Assembly: GCA_902781515.1 (NCBI GenBank)
Contig: CACZJU010000001.1
Coordinates: forward strand, 1 to 64,000
Direction: 5' to 3'
DNA length: 64,000 nt
Source of the DNA: an uncultured Bacteroidales bacterium
GTDB lineage: Bacteria; Bacteroidota; Bacteroidia; Bacteroidales; Bacteroidaceae
Below the pieces are notes generated by a model. That model was not told where the DNA came from, ran no database searches, and worked only from the letters and a program-made list of their open reading frames with translations. Within the stretch, counting starts at the first letter, position 1, and the number at the start of each line of letters is the position of its first letter. Positions 44,813 to 53,100 of the stretch are shown here, one piece after another. A program made the position numbers and the translations under genes.

Positions 44813-46795
44813 ATGAAGAAAAAAAATTTATTCATTGCTGCAACTGCGATATTCGCACTTGCCAGTTGTGCCGAGAGTGATTTCATCGGAGATCAAGAGG
44901 CCCTGAATGCTGGAAATGGAGCGATAAGCTTCAACTACAATTTGCAGAATGGCACCCGTGCAGATAATAATACTGGTGCGACTGCCGCTGCAGCTCTTGG
45001 CAATCAGTTTATTGTCTATGGTGAGAAAAACGAGGCACAGACCAATAGTGGTGCTGATGGTAAGGCTGCTGCAACAGCTGCCAATCTGGTTTTCAACAAC
45101 TACCAGGTAAATTACACAGCTAACAGTGCTATGACCTCTACATCCAACACTGAGGGCTGGGAGTATGTAGGTTATACCCATTCGCCTTCTTATCGGACAA
45201 ATATTACGACGAAAGACGGTGCTTCTGACCCGGTAGGTGCTTACTCTACAGCTCAGACCATCAAGTATTGGGACTGGGGTGCATCTAACTACACCTTCAC
45301 GGCTGTATCTGCTCAACAATCTGACATCACAGCTGGATATGCTCAGATTCAGAAACTTACATCTGATAATACAGATACTTATGGAAAGGGATATAAGATT
45401 GTCCTCACAGCAGATGCAGACCCTTCCAAGGTGTATATTGCTGACCGTAAGGTAATAACTAAGAGTACCAATACAGATCGCAGACAAGATGACGCCTATG
45501 GTGGTAACGTTACATTATCTTTCCGTAACTTGCTCTCCCAAATCCGTGTCGCTATGTACGAAACTGTTCCTGGACACACCGTAAAGATTAACAGTTTCGA
45601 ATATGCTACTACATCTAATCCAGAGTTCGCTGCAATGTCCACCGAAGGCACAGACAAGTTCTATGCTAATGTACCAAACGTGCCTACAACGAGTGCAGCG
45701 ACTCTTGTTGTGACTTATAATAAAGTCGGTTCGGGTGCGGAGAACACACCTACAGTTGCAATCTCTGGTACAACTGGCGCGAACTACATTGCTTTGGGTG
45801 GCGAAGATGCTGCGCGTACTGGCTTAAAGGCTGACGCTGTTCTTGCAACAACTATAACAACTCCGACCTATAACGAGACAACAGGTGCTTTTACCTCTGT
45901 GTACCCACAGGAGGCCAATACAACGAATCTGAAGTTGAAGGTGAACTATACGTTGACAGCAGGCGATACCGGTGAGACTATTACTGTTGAAGATGCTACA
46001 GCTGAGATTCCTGCAGCTTATTTGCAATGGAAGCCCAATTTCAAGTACACTTATATCTTCAAGATTAGCGATAATACCAATGGTTATACTGGTGGTTCTT
46101 CTGATCCTTCAGGTCTCTATCCTATTACCTTCGATGCTATCGAGATTGTTGCTGAGAATGGTGAGGCTGAATACATTACTTCTATCAGCGAACCTAGCAT
46201 CACTACTATTGGCGTGAAGGATAGTAAGTACTCTGTAGGTAATACAGATTATGACCCAAGCACTGATGTTTATGCAACTGTAATGGATGCAAGCGCTTTG
46301 GCAACCCTTTCTGCTAGCAACTTCAGTATCTACGATGTCACAACTTCCGATGCTACAAACTTCCCCGTTACAGAGGCTAGCGTAGCTGAGGCTCTCATCG
46401 AAGGCCCAACATGGACTGCTGCTCAGGCTGCTCTTAAGAAGATTACGTGTGTTGCTGGTCCTGAGTTAACATTCCAGAAGACTGTTCCTGCAGAAGATGG
46501 AAAGACGAAGGAGCTTCATGCAACTGAAAACAAGGCCGCTAAGTTCACTACCGTAACAGGTAAGAAGTATGCAATTGTTTATGAGAAGACAGCTGCTACC
46601 TACAGTGTTGATGGAGGTAATACTTATGCTTCATCAGAAGATTTTGCTGCTGCAGGAACGCTTTACACCACTTCAGAATGTACGACTGTAGCAACATCTG
46701 CTTACTATGGTGAACATACTGATGCCACATACTACAAGCGTACGGGCGTTACAAACAAGGGCGTTTACGCTATTAAGATTGTGACTGTAGAGTAA
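44813..46795 (+). CDS. Fimbrillin family lipoprotein (paralogue 2)
   Basis: A 660-residue paralogue of the 42043 gene. The lipobox is LASC, with Cys19; Arg49 in NGTRAD is at the position of the possible processing site. Shared segments include EGWEYVGYTHSP, AQTIKYWDWGASNYTF, and LQWKPNFKYTYIFKISDNTNGY, so the two are clearly duplicates that have diverged. The C-terminus (YYKRTGVTNKGVYAIKIVTVE) also matches paralogue 1, but the W-YY-D-ACT repeats are reduced. They may be alternative pilin subunits. It is followed by the second structured hairpin and then an intact PIN toxin pair. Confidence 0.87.
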   Translation: MKKKNLFIAATAIFALASCAESDFIGDQEALNAGNGAISFNYNLQNGTRADNNTGATAAAALGNQFIVYGEKNEAQTNSGADGKAAATAANLVFNNYQVNYTANSAMTSTSNTEGWEYVGYTHSPSYRTNITTKDGASDPVGAYSTAQTIKYWDWGASNYTFTAVSAQQSDITAGYAQIQKLTSDNTDTYGKGYKIVLTADADPSKVYIADRKVITKSTNTDRRQDDAYGGNVTLSFRNLLSQIRVAMYETVPGHTVKINSFEYATTSNPEFAAMSTEGTDKFYANVPNVPTTSAATLVVTYNKVGSGAENTPTVAISGTTGANYIALGGEDAARTGLKADAVLATTITTPTYNETTGAFTSVYPQEANTTNLKLKVNYTLTAGDTGETITVEDATAEIPAAYLQWKPNFKYTYIFKISDNTNGYTGGSSDPSGLYPITFDAIEIVAENGEAEYITSISEPSITTIGVKDSKYSVGNTDYDPSTDVYATVMDASALATLSASNFSIYDVTTSDATNFPVTEASVAEALIEGPTWTAAQAALKKITCVAGPELTFQKTVPAEDGKTKELHATENKAAKFTTVTGKKYAIVYEKTAATYSVDGGNTYASSEDFAAAGTLYTTSECTTVATSAYYGEHTDATYYKRTGVTNKGVYAIKIVTVE

Positions 46796-46880
46796 TCCTC
46801 TCTAAAGCTCATAAGCTCATCGGGTTTCATGCTCCGCAAAGCTACGCAAGCGAGCAGAGCTCGAGCGCGACTCCTAAAAG

Positions 46881-46907
46881 CCCTACAGGGTTCGACTCCC
46901 TGCAGGG
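46881..46907 (+). terminator. Hairpin after fimbrillin 2, T-arm-like loop
   Basis: A 10-bp stem (CCCTACAGGG / CCCTGCAGGG, with one A-C mismatch) with loop TTCGACT, followed by TACCAAAG and an A-rich tract. Loop, outer CCCT/AGGG pairs and tail match the hairpin at 44235. Confidence 0.55.
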
Positions 46908-46930
46908 TACCAAAGAAAAAAGAAAGAAAA

Positions 46931-46944
46931 GAGGCCGGTGCCTC
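46931..46944 (+). repeat. GAGGCCGGTGCCTC hairpin, copy 2
   Basis: Identical to 44284-44297, in the same position after the fimbrillin hairpin and an A-rich tract. Confidence 0.75.
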
Positions 46945-46972
46945 GAATGTTAAACCATAAGCAATTACAATT

Positions 46973-47134
46973 ATGGAAGAAAAAAGGAAAATAGTGAGAA
47001 GGAAAAGAAAGCTCACGCCTGAAGAGAATAGAGCGCTGAACGTTGCAATGCCAGCTGGAAACAAGAGCATTGAAGCATTCAGAAGAAACAAGGGCGCATT
47101 CATTGTCTATGACCCCACATTCCTAAACACCTAA
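46973..47134 (+). CDS. Small antitoxin-like protein (53 residues)
   Basis: A very basic N-terminus (EEKRKIVRRKRKLTPEENRA) followed by a short segment (EAFRRNKGAFIVYD). It sits 5 bp before a complete PIN-domain toxin gene, which makes it the likely antitoxin of a VapBC-type pair. I do not recognise a named family. The leader (CAATTACAATTATG) and first codons resemble those of fimbrillin 2. This suggests the module was joined to a fimbrillin-type leader, and that its expression may follow fimbrillin control. Confidence 0.6.
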   Translation: MEEKRKIVRRKRKLTPEENRALNVAMPAGNKSIEAFRRNKGAFIVYDPTFLNT

Positions 47135-47139
47135 TTTAT

Positions 47140-47562
47140 ATGAGAATACTCATTGATACGAATATCTTTGTCTTTATGGCATTAGATCCAGATTCACTCT
47201 CCAATGATGTACTTATGGTGTTGAATGAACCTGACTCCTTGTTATATATCAGTGCAGAGTCGGTGAAGGAATTGGTGGTTGCTTATAAGAAAAAGCGTCT
47301 CGGAACAAAGAGATGGAAGACGGCAGAGGAAATGGTGAAAGCCATAGAGGATGAGTTCTATGTGCAGATTCTGCCTTTGAAGAAAGAGCATTTGGAAACT
47401 TTCTCAAGGCTAAAAACGAATGAGGTGATGGCTCACAATGATCCTTCTGATCACATGATTATATCACATGCCATAACAGAAGATATGACACTCGTATCAA
47501 GTGACACTCGTTTTCCCTTCTATCGGCGACAAGGCCTGAAGTTACTATATAATGAAAGGTAA
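47140..47562 (+). CDS. PIN-domain toxin (VapC-like RNase)
   Basis: A 140-residue PIN-domain ribonuclease of normal length. Metal-binding acidic residues are visible: D6 in ILIDTNIF, a Glu in ESVKELVVAY, an Asp in HNDPSDHMI, and a final Asp in SSDTRFPFY. Toxins of this family cleave RNA and are neutralised by an upstream antitoxin, here probably the 53-residue gene 5 bp before. It is complete, unlike the 30-residue remnant after fimbrillin 1. It could stabilise the fimbrial region against loss, though this is an inference. Confidence 0.85.
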   Translation: MRILIDTNIFVFMALDPDSLSNDVLMVLNEPDSLLYISAESVKELVVAYKKKRLGTKRWKTAEEMVKAIEDEFYVQILPLKKEHLETFSRLKTNEVMAHNDPSDHMIISHAITEDMTLVSSDTRFPFYRRQGLKLLYNER

Positions 47563-47610
47563 AAATGAATAAAGGGGCCGGTGCCACAAGCGATAATTGA
47601 TAATTAATAC

Positions 47611-48837
47611 GTGAGAAAGAGAAGAGACATAGCAAGATGGTGGATGCAGAACTCCTTCCTGAAAGGCAGGGGGTGGGAGAGGTATGTACAGCTCTCGCTT
47701 AATCGCAGCCTTCTCATTCTATCATTCTCTCATTTCCTCATTCTCCTAACCGCTTGTCATTCGGACAATGACAGCGTGGCAGTGGAGCCTGAGAAGAACT
47801 GGGAGGTGCCCATAAGCTTCAGCGGTCATGAGGAAGAGGCACAGGATGTGACTCGTGCCGGCAGTCTGCTTAGCGAATTGGGTGTCACGGCATTCAAGGT
47901 ATGGGGCTTCAAGAGTACGTCGTTTGACCCAAGCAACGATGAATACGGCTCGAAGCAGACAGTATTCCCAGGCTACGTCGTGAAGTGGCAGGCAAACAGC
48001 GCAGCCACCACAACAACAAACACCAACAACTGGGAGTACATACTCTTAGACCCTGCCGACCAGACCATAAAGTATTGGGACTGGAGCGCAAAGGCTTACC
48101 GATTCTTCGCAGTGACGGATGTTGAGCATGTGACGGTTAATGCAAATGCACCCGACGGACCATATCAGATGACTATTGCCGCTGACGCAAGGACTGCTGA
48201 TGCTATGGAAGATACGCCGTTCTTTACTCGGATGTGGTTCTCTACAGGAGACCCAGTAGCCTACGCCGACAAGCAGTTCGGACGACCGGTACAGTTGGAG
48301 TTCCTGAAGCCTTACGCACGCGTGCGCTTTATATTTAAATATGTATATCCGCGCGAGGGAATAGTGTTAGAAGACATAAAGTTCCAGCCGACCCATGACC
48401 TGACAGCGGCTACGGACGACTCAGTAAAGATTGCCCTCAAGGGTAATGTCACCATTAACTATCCGTTGCAGGGTGTGGACACGAGAGAGTACTATACAGT
48501 TGCAGTAGATGCAGATAAGAGTAAGCGATTGGCTGCTTTCACCGAGGATTATGATCCCGAAGACACCAGCAAGCCGTACCCGATAACCGGCGACGGTTGG
48601 TACGAAGTGTTGCCGAACCTATCGCAGGGCAGCTATACGCTGAGCGTGAAGATAAACAAGGGAGTGGAACCAAAGACAGCGGTGGTGCCTGCCCAATTTA
48701 TGCAATGGCTGCCAGGATACAGTTACACCTACATCTTCAAGGTCCTCGACGAAGGTGGTGTGGAAATAGGATGGGTTGAATCGGCTGTAACGCCTTGGAC
48801 GGATATGAATGCAATACATACGGTGTATAATTGGTGA
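47611..48837 (+). CDS. Fimbrillin-like lipoprotein with IARW leader (paralogue 3)
   Basis: A 408-residue lipoprotein starting with GTG. It has an unusually long N-terminal region: R-R-D-I-A-R-W-W at residues 4-11, then a REP-like remnant (LKGRGWER), then a core LLILSFSHFLILLTAC with lipidated Cys49. The T-R-A motif is at Arg82. The mature part contains fimbrillin features (QTIKYWDWSAKAYRFF, PGYSYTYIFKV). It is smaller than the major fimbrillins and may be a minor or tip subunit. Codons 28-35 overlap a 22-bp inverted repeat, and the core is encoded by degenerate octamers. Confidence 0.8.
   Translation: MRKRRDIARWWMQNSFLKGRGWERYVQLSLNRSLLILSFSHFLILLTACHSDNDSVAVEPEKNWEVPISFSGHEEEAQDVTRAGSLLSELGVTAFKVWGFKSTSFDPSNDEYGSKQTVFPGYVVKWQANSAATTTTNTNNWEYILLDPADQTIKYWDWSAKAYRFFAVTDVEHVTVNANAPDGPYQMTIAADARTADAMEDTPFFTRMWFSTGDPVAYADKQFGRPVQLEFLKPYARVRFIFKYVYPREGIVLEDIKFQPTHDLTAATDDSVKIALKGNVTINYPLQGVDTREYYTVAVDADKSKRLAAFTEDYDPEDTSKPYPITGDGWYEVLPNLSQGSYTLSVKINKGVEPKTAVVPAQFMQWLPGYSYTYIFKVLDEGGVEIGWVESAVTPWTDMNAIHTVYNW
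47692..47713 (-). repeat. 22-bp inverted repeat, right copy
   Basis: Exact inverse of 44298-44319. It lies inside the coding region of the paralogue 3 signal peptide, encoding part of LSLNRSLL. Confidence 0.8.
47713..47744 (+). repeat. Degenerate octamers in the paralogue 3 signal peptide
   Basis: CTCATTCT, ATCATTCT, CTCATTTC, CTCATTCT. They encode the ILSFSHFLIL core of the signal peptide. Confidence 0.75.
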
Positions 48838-48862
48838 TGAGCGGCGGAACCTAAGAATTAAG

Positions 48863-48909
48863 TAATCGCAAAGCGCTTTCATAGCGAAGCGGAGAAAGAA
48901 TTAAGAATT
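48863..48909 (+). repeat. 47-bp element, intergenic copy
   Basis: Identical to the inverse of 23930-23976. It lies between the fimbrillin-like genes, 9 bp before the GTG start of the next gene. Confidence 0.85.
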
Positions 48910-48918
48910 CGAAATAAA

Positions 48919-50079
48919 GTGATAACGAGAAGAGACATAGCAAGATGGTGGACACAGCTCCACTCCTTAACAGGGAGGGGCAGGGGGGTGAGTCTTCTTC
49001 TCATTCTCTCATTCTCTCATTCTCTCATTCTCCTAAATAGTTGCTCGGAGGAGCAGTTGGATATGACGAGACCTGTGGAAGTCACGAGCTATGTGTCTTG
49101 GTTCGAAGAGGATGTTGCAGTCACCAGAGCATGGGCACCGCCTACGGGATACAGCAAGTACGACATTGGCGACAAGTCCATAGGCATCTGCTTCACACAG
49201 AATGGTAAGGAGCCCATGAAGGGACAGTTCTTCGAAAGCAGCGGTAAGTGGCGTACGAACATTGAGGATATTAAGGCCGAGGATTACTATCTATATGGCT
49301 ATGCTCCGCACAGTGCCGGAATATCCTGCGAGATATCCTCTACGGCAACTCCCGAAGACTGGAGCAAGTTCGACAAGGGAGCCGTGATGAAACTAAAGAA
49401 TGTACCAACTATAACGGGTAATGATATGTGTGTCGTGATAGGAGCTAAGGAAGGTCCTAATAAGGAAACGGACAACGGACTGAGACGCGGCGATTTCAAA
49501 TACAGCGCCAGTGCCTCACAGACGGGCAACTTCGTATTCCTGCTCTTCGACCACATCTATGCTGCCCTGAATATCAACATAAAGGTGCATGGTGATTATG
49601 ACGAACTGCGTACCATCAAGCTGAAGAATATATCTCTGCGCTCCATCTCCAGCGGCAGTCCGACGAAGGAGAAAACCGACATTACCGTGACGCTGGCTGC
49701 CAACGACGGAACCTCTAATCCTATATCCAGCGTTAGCTTTGACCCCAATGGTGCAGACAGCGAAGAGTATGAGGTGTTCAAGTCGAGTGAAGGTACAACC
49801 CTGACTACCGGCTACCAGTCGTTCGTAAGCTACTTCATGCCTACGGGTGTCACTAAGTTCATAATGACGAGTGTATATGACATCTATGATAAGAAGGGGA
49901 ATAAGGTGCGCGAGGATTGCAAGGCTACTAATGGACTCGTACTCAGCGAACTGTTCGACCGTTTCGAGGAGGCTGAAAAGATAGGTACACGATACAATAT
50001 TAACTTGACAATACAACCTACCTACCTGTATATGTTGTCTGAGCCGGATCTTAACAATCCGACAATGACGATAAACTAA
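48919..50079 (+). CDS. Fimbrillin-like lipoprotein with IARW leader (paralogue 4)
   Basis: A 386-residue lipoprotein with a GTG start. Residues 4-11 are R-R-D-I-A-R-W-W, identical to paralogue 3; a REP-like remnant (LTGRGRGVS) and the core LLILSFSHSLILLNSC follow, with lipidated Cys42. The T-R-A motif is at Arg70. The mature part is divergent (YAPHSAGISCEISSTATPED) but has the fimbrillin-type beta-sandwich pattern. The signal core is encoded by four perfect CTCATTCT octamers. It may be an accessory or tip subunit; its place between the fimbrillins and the giant protein supports a role in the same structure. Confidence 0.75.
   Translation: MITRRDIARWWTQLHSLTGRGRGVSLLLILSFSHSLILLNSCSEEQLDMTRPVEVTSYVSWFEEDVAVTRAWAPPTGYSKYDIGDKSIGICFTQNGKEPMKGQFFESSGKWRTNIEDIKAEDYYLYGYAPHSAGISCEISSTATPEDWSKFDKGAVMKLKNVPTITGNDMCVVIGAKEGPNKETDNGLRRGDFKYSASASQTGNFVFLLFDHIYAALNINIKVHGDYDELRTIKLKNISLRSISSGSPTKEKTDITVTLAANDGTSNPISSVSFDPNGADSEEYEVFKSSEGTTLTTGYQSFVSYFMPTGVTKFIMTSVYDIYDKKGNKVREDCKATNGLVLSELFDRFEEAEKIGTRYNINLTIQPTYLYMLSEPDLNNPTMTIN
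49000..49031 (+). repeat. Four perfect CTCATTCT octamers in the paralogue 4 signal peptide
   Basis: Four exact octamers encoding ILSFSHSLIL. Eight is not a multiple of three, so gain or loss of one unit would put the rest of the gene out of frame. Confidence 0.88.
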
Positions 50080-50126
50080 GTTTAGAGTTGAAAGTTTAGA
50101 GTTTAGAGATAATAGATAATAGATAA
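50080..50126 (+). repeat. Short-period repeats in the leader of the giant gene
   Basis: GTTTAGAG units followed by ATAATAG repeats, ending 1 bp before the ATG at 50127. A-rich, with no promoter box recognised. Confidence 0.6.
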
Positions 50127-53100
50127 ATGATAGGGAACAGGAATATAGCACGATGGATAGGCAACTCTGTGACGAGAGGGGCACAGGGTGTTTGCGCCTA
50201 TTTATCATTTATTATTTTATGTTTATTATTTATATTTACTGCCGTGCCGGCAAACGCTCAGGTGATTGGCGGTCATGTATATGGCGGCGGTAATCAGGGT
50301 AATGTGAAGGGTAAGACCACCGTTCACGTTGTGGCTGGTGACATTGACCGTGTGTTCGGCGGTGCCCGTATGGCAAACGTCGGCGGTCGTAGCTATGTAC
50401 ATATCGACGGTGCTAACGAAGCCACCGACTCCACAATTCTCATCAATCAGGTTTATGGTGGTAACGATATTGCCGGTAATATCGGTACTTCTGCCGATCC
50501 ACTGCCTGCAGAACTTGACAGCGCAGCAGCAAACGGTGTCACCACAGAATGGAACACCCTTGTGCGTGTAAGCTCTAAGAACACACATTCCGACGTAGTA
50601 ACAGATGGTAAAAAGACCACAGAAAATGCTGTGTTTATTGGTTCACTTTATGCCGGTGGTAACGGTGCTTTTGATTATGTGGCTCCTGACGAGGAAGACT
50701 CTCGTCACCGCATTTATGAGGGCGAAACACTCATAGCATTTAATGAGACAGGCTTCGATCGTCCAGAAGTGGATAAGACTTATCTTGAGGTTGCGGGCGG
50801 CAGTATAGGTAATGCTTTCGGTGGTGGTAACAATGCCACCATCAGAGAAAAGACGGTAATTCATGTTCAGAACGAAAGCGCAGTCGTGAATGAAGTTTTT
50901 TATAAGGATTACGACAAACTTTCCGCTGAGCGTGTAGAGAAGATGGGCTTCAACACAGGTTTCACCGATGTTTCTGCTCCTGAATTCCAAGTTGGTATGT
51001 TCTTCGGCGGCAACAACCGAGCCACTATGAACATTCGTCCGACATGGAACCTGCAGGAAGGAAAGATACGTAACCTCTACAGTGGTGGTAACCGAGGCTC
51101 AATGACCTGTCACGAAGGTTTGCTCCTTGACATTAATCCCACCGTTGCCAATGCTCCTAATCTTATTATCGACAATATATTCGGCGGTTGTCGTATGGCT
51201 AATGTGGAGCCAATGGTAGATGGAGTATATGCACCTACCACGAACCTCCCAGGATATTCATTCCCCGATGAAATGTCGGCACGTGTGGTTGTTCGCCGAG
51301 GCAATATTAATAATGTATATGGTGGTAACGACATTTCCGGTACTGTATATGGTGGTTCAGCTGTCGGCATACGTTGCAGCGTTCGAGGCAATGTATATGG
51401 TGGTGGTAACGGAGCCTATGCCTATACCGATGCAGAAGGTCGTGAAACAGACCCGGTATATGGTGACTTCTGGTATGAGCAGGGTGAATATGAGACCTCT
51501 GTTGATGCCCTCAACGCCTTCCGTCCAAACGCTGAGCAGGTATCTATCCGTCTGGTAGGTACAGAAGACCATCCCACCATCATTCACGGTTCAGTCTTCG
51601 TGGGTGGTAACTGTGCTACGATAAGTTCAAAGAAGGCGAACCCGAAGGTGGAACTGAAGATGGGTTCGTATGTTATTTGCGATAAGGTATTCCTCGGCAA
51701 TAATGGTGAGAAAATGGTTGATCCGGACATCCTTGCCAAGTATGCCGACAAGACCTTCAGTAGTCTTTATCTGACCGGTGTCGATGAATTTGCCAAGTAC
51801 ATGGAAGGTGCAGCAATGCCGCTTCAGCCCTCATTCATATTCTCGGAAGAGAAAAACGGTGACGACCAGACCTATATTGATGAATCAAGTTGGGTAGGCT
51901 CGTTCTTCTGCGGTGGTAATGTGGGTAGTATGGCTGTTCCTGGCAAGAACACTTACAGATTCGACCGTCGTTTGGTCATCTTCGAGAAACTGGTGGGCGG
52001 TTGTAACAATTCCTATGTGGCGGCACGTGATGGACTGAACGCTACATATTGGGGTGGTGTGCTCGGTAGTCCAGAGGAACGTCCCGACTACACCGATGGT
52101 GCTGGCAATATTCAGGACCGTTTGGAAATCAACTTCTACAACCTCTCCATCAAGCCTAAGCGCTGGAACGATATTTTCACTCAGGTAACTCCTGGTGATC
52201 CACTTATCGCTGGTAAGGAATATTACACAACCGACATGCGCCACACCAAGTTCATTGCCGATGGTACAGAGGACAGTGCTGAAGATACATACTACGAGTT
52301 GACAACCTTGGGTACCGAACTTGAGTGGAACACTGCGAAGTGGGATCTTGACGAGGACGAATACGTGCAATTTCATTCCGATGCTGAAGATACCGAAGAT
52401 GAGCGCCGCTTGATTGACGGTAATATATACGGTGGATGCTACAACAGCGGACATGTTAACGGTAACATCATCATCAACCTCAACGAGGACGTAATCGATG
52501 TGGACGATGTATTTGATCCAGCTAATGCCAATGTTGACTTCCTCGCTCAGCGCGACGATGTGAACACGTTGGCAATGACAGTGTTCGGTGGTGGCCATGG
52601 TGCTGACACCGATGTATGGGGCAGCACTACTGTGAACCACAACAACGGCTATTGCTTCCAGATATTCGGCGGTGGCGACAAGGGCCTCATAGGTAAGAAG
52701 AATATTAATATTGATGGAACGCCCGAGAAGGACGGAAATAAATACGTATATAGTTACAACCCTGCCTATAGCACTACGGTGAACCTGCAAGGTCAGGCTA
52801 CTGCCAATGACAATGAATCTCCTGTGGAAGACTTGGCAGAGACAGAGTACATCTATGCTGGAGGTAGTGAGGGCGACGTTTGCGGTAACACCCTCGTTAA
52901 TCTTGGTAATGGTCGTATCTACGATGCCTTTGCCGGTGCCAGTATTGCAGACATCTTAGGTCACACCGAGGCTTATATCGGTCGTCAGCCCGACGGAAAC
53001 GGTGGTTACAAGCTCGCCTTCCCATGGATTCGAGACAATGTATATGGTGGTAACGACTTCGGTGGCACCATACATGGTTCCAAGGACTTCTCTTCCGAAA

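Noticed and set aside
46795..46915. Possible full tRNA gene ending near 46912
   Set aside because: The T-arm-like hairpin and ACCA are present, but I could not fold a matching 5' acceptor strand, D-arm and anticodon arm.
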